A DNA stretch of 64,000 bases from contig CM035806.1 in NCBI GenBank assembly GCA_020466095.1, positions 31,151,571 to 31,215,570 of the forward strand, read 5' to 3'. This document shows, piece after piece, positions 56,501-64,000 of this stretch. Under the pieces are notes generated by a model that did not search any database, was not told the DNA's origin, and saw only the letters and a program-made list of their open reading frames with translations. Made by a program: the position numbers and the translations under genes. Each line of letters opens with the position of its first letter. Position 1 is the stretch's first letter. Origin of the DNA: Chlorops oryzae. Its lineage: Eukaryota; Arthropoda; Insecta; Diptera; Chloropidae.

Positions 56501-58438
56501 CAATTGAGTAGTTAAGGGCGAAATCGCAGCTAAATCGGAATATCGAAATCAATATTCAGAGACTAACTAGGTCAACAGAACACCAATTAAAGCCGAGGTA
56601 TGCTAAATTATATCCTCTTTTTCGGAGGAATTTTCCTTAAAAAAAAAATTCAAAAAAATTGTAAATCATTTCGAGCAGACGATTTTCGATCTCCAGCACA
56701 CGAAGTGATATCCTGGGAGGCATAGCGAATGAAGTGTATATGGCATAAATGCAAACACACATACACACACGAACGCACGCGCACACGATCGGCATAGCGC
56801 AACAGATAAACGAAAAGAAGAAAAAAATTGTTGTCCGAGGTAAAGCAAACGATCGTTATAAAGAATAGAAGACGAAGAGCGAAGAGCGAAGAGTTAAGAC
56901 GATGACGATGAAGAGGAGCGAAGGGAATGGAATTCCGATACGGCGCATTTTGTTCTGGGGTGGAAATTCATAGAAACGTGCTCGAATTGGGCAGAGAAGG
57001 CAGGCAGGCAACGCAGCTCAGCCCAAAAGCAACCGCGGGTGTTGCGACGTTTACAAAATCGCCGACGCATTTTCGATACACCAGCGAGCAGCAACAACAA
57101 CAACAATCACAACAATAAAAATCGGGCAAACAATTACATACGGTATGCAGTAAAAAGCGGCAACAACAACAACCACAGCAGAGCGCAGCAGCGACAGTGC
57201 GAAGGGAAGAGAAAGGAGGATAGGAGAAGAGAAGGTACGAACCGACCGACCGACCGACCGACGGACGGACGGTTGGTTGGGTTGCGATTCATCGCTGCCG
57301 AGACAGGGAACTCCGAAGACCCTTAAATCGAGCGTAACAGCTCTCGGTTTGGGTTCAAAGAGGGCGAGAAAAGCAGTCGCCTGCATGCACACACAAATAT
57401 GCATGCATACATTCATACACACATATGCGAAGAAATCGTAACCCAGCCGGAAATTTTCTCATAAAGGACCAATTCATTATTTTTTCACCAAGGATATCAA
57501 ATGGAAAACTTGAGTACTTCTCAAATGCAATGCCATCGAGAGGAAATGTTATTCATCGCAACTCCAATGGCATTGTCATCGATAGAGGTATCGACACGAT
57601 GCTGTAGATCTACTCCAAAATCGATTACCAATTCGTGACATGTACTCTGGTGACGGCCAATGCCGCTTGCGTGTAAATTTCATGAGAAAGTTGGTGTATA
57701 ATCAGGAGCAGTCGCGGCTCTATGCCATGCTGAAATCATTGATTTTTTCACCGGGACATTTCCGGCTGGGAAACAGCGTAGGTACTTGGTGTAGCATGAC
57801 TGAGAGCGTAGGATATTTTGCTGACCCAACATTAAAACACAAAAAAAAAAAAAAAATAATATATGGAAAGGGAAAAAATTCCGAGTTGGAACCGAGAATG
57901 AAGGAATTTTTTTCATGTGCGCCCATGTGCGTTTGCGTGCGTTTGCGTGTGTGTGTGTGAAGCTACAAGTGGTATCGAATGACCCGCTTGGCTAGAGCGG
58001 TTATTTGCATGGGCCAGCCCGTTAGCGACCAAAAACAAAAAAAAGGCATGCTCGAGAGATTGGGCTGAGCGTTAAGCTATTGCCGTAGGGCATATTTAAC
58101 GACGTCGAGATAATGTATGAAAAACATGCGTGAAAGCAGCGACGATTTCCGCCCAAAACTAGGTAGAGGAGCGTTAGCCTGCACGTACATATATGTACCC
58201 ACAGTGCAAGTATTTACTGCGCGAGGGAATATTTTATTTATGTAGGTACATATGTGAATATGCTGATAGGGCATATACCACTGTCGGGGGTGGCATTGAT
58301 AAGCACAACCATAGTGCGGGTGCTGCTTCCGGATATAAAAGTTAAAAAGCAAGAAAAATCGTATGCGGGCCTATCCCTCCCCAACCGAGATGGCAGCACC
58401 CTTGATTGGCACAACGCACGCTTTGATTGAAGGGGGTG
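56501..58438. other. Non-coding block with CAG/CAA- and GA-rich sequence
   Basis: It includes (CA)n near 56753-56792, GAAGAGCGAAGAGCGAAGAG near 56873, CAACAACAACAA near 57090 and a (CCGA)n/(CGGA)n run at 57239-57272. It resembles fly 5' UTR or regulatory DNA. Open frames are low-complexity and no gene is recognised. Confidence 0.45.
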
Positions 58439-58552
58439 ATACAGTGTACAGTGCTCTAGTATTCTTGATTCTCAAATAGTTTCCTCTTAAGCGGACATAT
58501 TCTACGGTCCCGTAGCTGTCCGTTTAAGAGAGAATACACTGTATATACAGTG
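58439..58552. mobile_element. MITE, ACACTGTA-ended family (copy 3 of 3)
   Basis: The left end ATACAGTGTACAGTG and right end GAATACACTGTATATA are inverted. Inner blocks are CTCTTAAGCGGACATATTCT and CTGTCCGTTTAAGAGAG. This is the most complete of the three copies. Confidence 0.6.
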
Positions 58553-59276
58553 GCGTAGCGAGACTTTTCGGCTCCCGGGGACAATGGAGAAATTTCCGCC
58601 CCCTGCCCACAGCCTAAGTAAAGAGACCTTTATAAAAAACTGAAATATGATTTGGCGCCCGGGGGCGGCTGCCCCTTCTACCCCCTAACAACGGTACTCG
58701 ACATATATACATTTACGTGTACATACAATGTATTTTGTATATATAAAATCTCAGGTTCCCACTCCCCCTCACCGCTTTCGAACAACATCTTAAACTTCAC
58801 ATTTAATCCTTCAACTTTTTTAAGAGAACATAAAAACCCTAAAATGATGACAAACATCAATTAAACGCCCCCATATACCGGGGAGGAGTAATTCAAAAAA
58901 ATTCACTCAACCTTGAAAATTTCAATGCAACAACAAAATCCGAACTACAAAATCAAATTTGTAATATAAAAAATTAAAAAACCGTTACCTGTAAATCTCT
59001 TCAATTCTTAGTCCACTTGAAGTCGGCATCCCTTGGAGGAAACATTAAACAAGCTTAAACTGTTCTGTTGTCCCCTTGAATAATCTTTTTCCCCAATTAA
59101 TTAATTAACAAAAAAAGGCACTTTTGTTTATCACAATGAAGCTTCTTCAATTCTTTTGGTACGGTACAAGTACAATATTAAAAAAACTGTTGCATACTTT
59201 TAGGAAAAAATTGTTCCGCGAAATACGAAAAGAGAACCGATCCGTCCGAGCGTTTATGAAAGACTAACTTGCCAGA

Positions 59277-59360
59277 ATGTTAAAAATCATGATGTTAAAA
59301 ATCATCATGTTAAAAATCATCATGTTAAAAATCATGATGTTAAAAATCATCATGTTAAAA
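59277..59360 (+). repeat. 15-bp tandem repeat, about five units
   Basis: The unit is CATGTTAAAAATCAT/CATGATGTTAAAAAT, with A/C variation at one position, ending at TTAAAACCAGTGC. It is non-coding. Confidence 0.9.
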
Positions 59361-59932
59361 CCAGTGCTGCCACCAAATCTTACATAAATTATACAAAATA
59401 TGAATCTTTTCGAACAAAATTATACATATAATATTTTGAATTATGTATATATGAAAGATACACAGGGAAAATAAACCATTTTACAAATGGCTCAGCCAGA
59501 CACATTTATTACTCTATCTCCCGAACTACTTTTGTGTCCATTTTCAAACGTGCACAGTAAATTTCTAACATTTGAAGTTGACAGACAGTTAATTTTGCCC
59601 GTACAAAGAATCTATAAAAAAATTTATTAACAACCAATTAGTAGTACGTTAATGAAAGGAGTATTGAGGTAGTACGGCCAGACAAAAAGTATTAAAATAA
59701 AAAACTAATAAATTAGCATTTCGACACACTGGTGCCGGCGCTTTTACCACTTTAGTGGTAGATCTTCATCACATTTCAGTTTTCACCGCCTACAAACAGC
59801 GCTACCATATTTATTTTTCGAAAAATCTGACAAGCTAGGAAAAATATCTTCACTGACGATTATTTAATATATAATTCAAAAGAAAAAATCTGTTTTCAAG
59901 TGAAAAATCTTTTTTGAAGATAAAAATAAACT

Positions 59933-60053
59933 GCCTTATTCATAGAAATGCTAAAATGGATTTTAGCTAAAAAGCATTTTAATTTCATATATTTTTGACA
60001 GTAAAGTCACCGTAAAAAAGGTTTAAAGAACGTTTTATTTCTATGAATAAGGC
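59933..60053. mobile_element. 121-bp MITE with GCCTTATTCATAGAAAT ends
   Basis: GCCTTATTCATAGAAAT at the left is the reverse complement of ATTTCTATGAATAAGGC at the right, with further mirrored AGCATTTTA/TTTAAAGAACG segments. It has no coding capacity. Confidence 0.75.
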
Positions 60054-60447
60054 CATACGATTTCAGATGGGTATAAATATAGGAGGAATTATAGAAGACC
60101 TTGTGAATTGACTAATAGTATTTACGGTAAATATATTAAATACTGGCAAAAAACTTTTTCATTTACGATAGCTTTTTATGACTAGCCATTTCGAATCGGC
60201 GAAAAACGTTCAAAATCGTTACTCCCTAATAAATAAATCTTTTTTTTTTTTTTTTTTTTTTTTTTGCATAGAAAGAAAGCGAAAGCATTAATATCATAGA
60301 TTATTGCTGGAAGACTCAGGGAACCTTTTATTAATGCGTGAAATTACTTTGACCGATCACCCTCTAGTCAATAACAATTATGTTTATACGTTCATGCTAG
60401 CATACGAACTGCAACCGTCTTACTTTCCAACGTGTTTGTGATCTTAG

Positions 60448-60815
60448 TACAGTAGTTCCGCTTTATGAGAAACTCGTATATTAGGAAAACCCGCTTTTAA
60501 TAAAGGAATCTCAGGGCACCAAGTCCATTTATATTAAGCTGTGTACAAAAATGTTTGTATATAAGAAACTCGTAAATAAGAAAAACCCGCCTTTACCAAA
60601 ACCAAAAACTCTTTTTGTATGGAAAAAATGTTTATGTAAAAGAAATTTGGTTTTTATCCAAAATTATCACCCCTATTTTTAAATATCGGTAGTTTATATA
60701 AGAAAAAATTTTCTTATAAACGGGGGGCGGGGGGGTGGTTATTTTTTATAAGAAAGAATTTTCTTATATACGGGTTCTTATATAAGAAAAAACCGGATAT
60801 ATAAGTAAATATATG
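60448..60815 (-). mobile_element. Second copy of the mariner-like MITE, inverted and truncated
   Basis: From TACAGTAGTTCCGCTTTATG the copy follows the 29534-29917 element in reverse orientation: GGAATCTCAGGGCACCAAGT, CCAAAACCAAAAACTCTTTT and TATCGGTAGTTTATATAAG are shared. It fades at AAACCGGATATATAAG, lacking the last roughly 50 bp and one TIR. A G-rich GGGGGGCGGGGGGG patch at 60722 is private to this copy. Confidence 0.75.
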
Positions 60816-61448
60816 CTAAAGAAAGCTATATGAAAAGTTTCATAAGATTCATATTTGTTATACATACCTTCAAGCGAAAATAAGAGAATTAAAGCTTCAA
60901 ATGTTAGAAATTTACTGTGCAAGTTTGAAAATGAACACAAAATTAGCTTAGGAGATGGAGGAGTTAATGTGCCGTAGTGTACCATTTGAAAAATTGTTTA
61001 TTTTTCCTTGCGAATCTTTTATGCATAATTTTGTTTGAAAAGAATTGGCATAAAATTTTGTGGCAGCACTGTTTTGGATACAATTTCGTGACATTAGGAG
61101 CCAAACGGTAGAAACAAATAAAAGTGAAATAATGGAAATGTTGAGTATGGCAATAAGAAACACGTTTTTAGCAACAGTTTAGCTACAGTTTATCGCCGTA
61201 CATATTATATGGGAGTTTACTTTCCTGTTCAGGTGAGTACCCGGCCTAAAGAATATACATATATGCCACGTTTTCCCTGCAGTAAATGTCGCTAGTGCTA
61301 GATGTCCCCAGTACTAGTGACCAACTGTTCCCGTGCCACACATTTTGTATGAACGTATATGCGACGCTGGAACCAGTGATGCAGTAGAGCCAACGTCGTC
61401 AATTATAGTCTCAATGCGGCTGAAAAATTAATGTAAAAAAATTTGCGT

Positions 61449-61545
61449 GAGGCGGATTGCTCGCTAGCTCAGTGCGTCCGGCAAACAATCCAAAGCTCGC
61501 GAGTTCGAATCTCAACTCAGGCGATCGGTAAATTAATTTTTTTTT
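61449..61545 (+). repeat. tRNA-like pol III promoter (pseudo-tRNA or SINE head)
   Basis: It shows an A box TAGCTCAGTGCG (61465-61476), a B box GAGTTCGAATCTC (61501-61513) and a downstream T10 run as terminator. The acceptor and T stems do not pair properly, so a working tRNA is unlikely. A tRNA-derived SINE head or decayed tRNA gene fits better. Confidence 0.55.
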
Positions 61546-61929
61546 TATAAGTATTGCTTGTTTTCTTCATCACTGAGCGTAGAATTTATTTTTTGCTTTT
61601 ATTTTTAAATTTCAAGTATTAACATTTTTCCAATTTTTCTGGCCTGCACGGGGGTTCGAACACGAGCCTTCGGATTAGGGCACCTGCATAGGAGCGGTTG
61701 TTCGCGGCGCGTTGCGTGCGTGCGAGCGTGCGTGCCGCAGCGTTACCGCAGCGGCGATGAGCGTTGACTAGCGGCAAATTTTCGCCGCACGAGTTTCTCT
61801 GCGTTGTAGAAATGTTCGTTGTGTGTATTCGTGGATGTAAAAAATGAAAAATATCGCGACAAACGTTATAAAAGGACCGCTTGCGGGAAGATGGACGCTA
61901 TTTTCGACGAAAAAATTTTTAATTCATAA

Positions 61930-62066
61930 TAGGTATATGAAATAAGCGGAAAACATTTTTTTCGTGTCCAATGGTTTTATTAACCCTTTTCTGCATGAAA
62001 TATTGAATAAATGGGACAAATTTATATGCGTTATAAATAGGTTCGTTAACCCTTTACTGCTGTTTC
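61930..62066 (+). repeat. TTAACCCTTT minisatellite, second locus
   Basis: Units TTAACCCTTTTCTGCATGAA and TTAACCCTTTACTGCTG, with intervening AAATAAGCGGAAAA/AAATGGGACAAATT and AATGGTTTTA/ATAGGTTCG segments, match the array at 44272-44771. About two and a half units are present. Confidence 0.65.
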
Positions 62067-62136
62067 CATGGTTGAAACGATACTGAAACTATAACGCGCT
62101 GCGCCGTGTAAAGAGTAGACATTTTATCATTCGCAG

Positions 62137-62200
62137 ACTTGCCGCTCGTGTGCAGGTTCCCTTAATGAGCGGACATACTAACCACTACGCTAGAGAGCCC
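62137..62200 (-). repeat. tRNA-like half with strong A box
   Basis: The minus strand reads GGGCTCTCTAGCGTAGTGGT then TAGTATGTCCGCTC, a near-consensus tRNA 5' half and A box. The expected GGTTCGA B box is missing; the sequence continues CCTGCACACGAGC. At 61641-61668 the plus strand has CCTGCACGGGGGTTCGAAC then ACGAGCC, the same segment with the B box retained and in opposite orientation. Confidence 0.45.
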
Positions 62201-62730
62201 TGTGACTCGCGTACAGCAAATTTATAACATGAAGGGTCGAGAAAATCGAACTGTAGACGCCCTCGTTGACCATGTCAATAGTTGATTCTACTGTCCGTGT
62301 CACTGGTTCTTTCGTCTCTGGTGCAGCACTGGTGACATAGGGGTCAACTTGCCCCGTATTTACTGTAGGGTTGTTATTCTCGTTCAACGGGTCAAACGTA
62401 CATATAACAGCTCGTTCTCATGCGGATTTGGCAGGATTTGCACTTTTCGCTGAATGCGTCCTACAGATGAGGAGTTTTCGAAGATGAATGCACGCAGTCG
62501 AAAGATTACGTGTTGAACCTTTTATAATTCGAATTTTTTCTAATTTTTTTCAGTGTATTCCTATTTTTGCGCCACTTTTTGGATGTTTTTAAAAATTGCC
62601 TGTGAGTATTACTCTTCACAAAAAACAAAATTGGAACCTTAAATTCTGTTTCTAGTGTTTTAAGATAATACTTACCCAAGAGCTCCCTGGGAGATTGCCT
62701 TCCAAAGGCCGTAAGATCCTTTGCCATAAG

Positions 62731-62739
62731 TATATATAC

Positions 62740-62806
<67 letters not shown>
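62731..62806. repeat. (TATACA)n hexamer microsatellite
   Basis: About eleven copies of CATATA are preceded by ATACATACATATAC. It yields an open frame of alternating Met and Tyr on the minus strand, which is an artefact. Confidence 0.95.
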
Positions 62807-63010
62807 GGCTTATGTCTGTAATTCTTATAACGAAAATAGAGCGAAATTTCGATAGGAATTTTAGTTATTGTACTTTAAACAATTTAAAGCATCTCGCGTG
62901 CTTTTAGCTTTATTAATCAATACACACACACGCACGCACACACACACACATGGAAAAGCAGAATCGAACCTAATCCGAAAGAAACAAGGGGTCGAAAGAA
63001 GAAATTGCAC

Positions 63011-64000
63011 TTAATGCATACAATTCAGCTCACTGTTGGAAAATTCGATCATCTCGGAACTTGAGGAGCGGCCATTCATGAAGCCCAATCCTTCGGAGCT
63101 ATTGCCGGCCGAATCCTTTCCGCCACGATAGTTCATTATGGTTTCCAGGATGGCTTGCCTTGTATTGAGAATTGTCGCTTTGTAGATCTGTCGGTCGTGT
63201 TCTTTTTCATTATTCAAAAGGGTCAAACGCGTCTCTAGCATGGCGATCTTTTCGGTCGCCAGCTCCAAGCGATTCTTTAGCTCGTTCATTTGTTTGCTCG
63301 TCTCGTTCTCAGCGTTCAACGGCGATACAAGTTGCCTCTGTGAGGTCTCAAAAATGAAAGATCCCGTGGAGCTCTTGGCACTTAAATTACTTGTGGTGCT
63401 GTAATCGGAAACACGTTGCAGGCCCTTTTCCTTTTTCTTACCACCGCCGCCGCCGTTGCCGCCGTTGCTGCCGCCCGACTCGAGCTCCCTCTCGAACTCG
63501 CGCAGCTTACCTTCCAGACGTGAATTTCGAATTTTTTGCTTTCCCAACTGCTCGGACAGACTATCGACCCGCCGTCGCTCCTCATTCAAACGCATATCCA
63601 GCGCATTATTCTGCTCGATGAGATAATTCTTTTCCGTTTCCAGAGAGTCAAGAATAGCAACGAACTCCTCCTTGCGAAGCTCTCTGCAAGAGAAAAGGAA
63701 TTCACCGCAAATAGCTTTCATGTCCTGTTCCATCTTTTTATTGGCCTCCTGCAATTCGTCCAGGCAGGCTGTACGTGTCGCGAGTAAAGTCTCAACATTG
63801 AATAGCTTCTCGTTCAGCTCCTGTTCACGCGCCTTCAATTCCTTACAGCTTTTCCGGTATTCCTTGAGCTCGCTAGCCATCGTCTCGAGACGATGGTCAT
63901 ATTCTAATTTCTGCAGTCGTAACTTATCATTCAACATGGTTAGATTATCAGTTGCATTCGCATCACCATGGCTGTCTACCAACTCATTTACCCGTGCCTT
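63011..64000 (-). CDS. Coiled-coil protein, C-terminal part (partial gene)
   Basis: The open frame runs from beyond the right edge (KARVNELVDSHGDANATD) to a TAA at 63011-63013, about 329 residues without interruption. Three heptad-rich segments are visible: one from about NDKLRLQKLEYDHRLETM through NVETLLATRTACLDELQEAN, one from about SLETEKNYLIEQNNALDMRL through KLREFERELE, and one from about KQMNELKNRLELATEKIAML. A Gly-rich linker (GGSNGGNGGGGG) followed by KKKEKG separates the second and third. The tail (IMNYRGGKDSAGNSSEGLGF...) is Ser-rich. There is no motor, kinase or membrane segment in this part. I do not recognise the gene; centrosomal, Golgi or cytoskeletal scaffold proteins are typical for this make-up. 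There is no Met at the left end, so the exon continues outside the window. Confidence 0.75.
   Translation of the reverse strand, partial: KARVNELVDSHGDANATDNLTMLNDKLRLQKLEYDHRLETMASELKEYRKSCKELKAREQELNEKLFNVETLLATRTACLDELQEANKKMEQDMKAICGEFLFSCRELRKEEFVAILDSLETEKNYLIEQNNALDMRLNEERRRVDSLSEQLGKQKIRNSRLEGKLREFERELESGGSNGGNGGGGGKKKEKGLQRVSDYSTTSNLSAKSSTGSFIFETSQRQLVSPLNAENETSKQMNELKNRLELATEKIAMLETRLTLLNNEKEHDRQIYKATILNTRQAILETIMNYRGGKDSAGNSSEGLGFMNGRSSSSEMIEFSNSELNCMH

Larger units (their letters stand above)
58553..63010. other. Intergenic region left of the coiled-coil gene
   Basis: Apart from the listed MITEs, the 15-bp repeat, tRNA-like elements and the microsatellite, I see AT-rich unique sequence, a T25 run near 60241 and a GC-rich GCGTGCGTGCGAGCGTGCGT stretch near 61716. 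No other coding sequence is recognised. The 3' UTR of the gene at 63011 must lie at the right edge. Confidence 0.5.

Noticed and set aside
59277..59360. CRISPR-like array (regular 15-bp units)
   Set aside because: There are no spacers; it is a simple tandem repeat in a eukaryotic genome.
61640..61670. A functional tRNA around GGGGGTTCGAACACGAGCC
   Set aside because: No A box at the right distance and the stem does not pair on either strand.
62506..62805. ORF starting with alternating Met-Tyr
   Set aside because: Product of the (TATACA)n microsatellite; the remainder has no recognisable domain.

Overview
The window looks like a piece of a large, AT-rich, repeat-dense genome of a cyclorrhaphan (higher) fly. 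The evidence is four protein-coding genes that match Drosophila genes closely in sequence and splice structure, introns with GT..AG junctions, and dipteran-type repeats (DINE-1/mini-me-like elements with GTCY and TA microsatellites, many small TIR elements). The genus cannot be fixed from the sequence alone; a tephritid or calyptrate fly is plausible.

Layout. (1) 1-20472, plus strand: the 3' part of igloo (igl), a calmodulin-binding IQ-motif protein. One internal exon (6452-6685) and the last exon (20240-20472) are separated by a 13.5 kb intron; earlier exons lie off the left edge. (2) 23737-26573, minus: Mettl16, an RNA N6-adenosine methyltransferase in three exons, convergent with igl. (3) 27989-28283, plus: Rpb12/Polr2K (RPABC4), the smallest shared RNA polymerase subunit, in three exons, divergent from Mettl16. 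(4) 32776-38929, minus: charlatan (chn), a REST/NRSF-like C2H2 zinc-finger repressor in seven coding exons, with a non-coding 5' exon junction at 39015. (5) 39016-63010: about 24 kb without a recognisable gene, alternating between GC-richer CAG/CAA- and GA-rich blocks, probably chn 5' non-coding exons and control DNA, and AT-rich blocks filled with small transposons. (6) 63011-64000, minus: the 3' end of a coiled-coil protein gene that continues off the right edge.

The genes are not a functional unit. Mettl16 (U6 snRNA/mRNA modification) and Rpb12 (all RNA polymerases) are housekeeping genes; igl and chn are neuronal genes.

The most notable observations are: three frame breaks in chn, each an extra CA at a CAA-to-CAG boundary in a glutamine tract; a 435-bp PIF/Harbinger-type element that keeps a start codon and the N-terminal part of its transposase; a complete 562-bp hAT-type element with a perfect 8-bp target duplication; a 419-bp inverted-repeat element ending about 64 bp upstream of the Mettl16 start codon; DINE/mini-me-like copies, one of them a chimera of two families; and a TTAA-bounded element whose interior is built from tandem copies of its own terminus. 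I saw no convincing wholly new multi-gene system.
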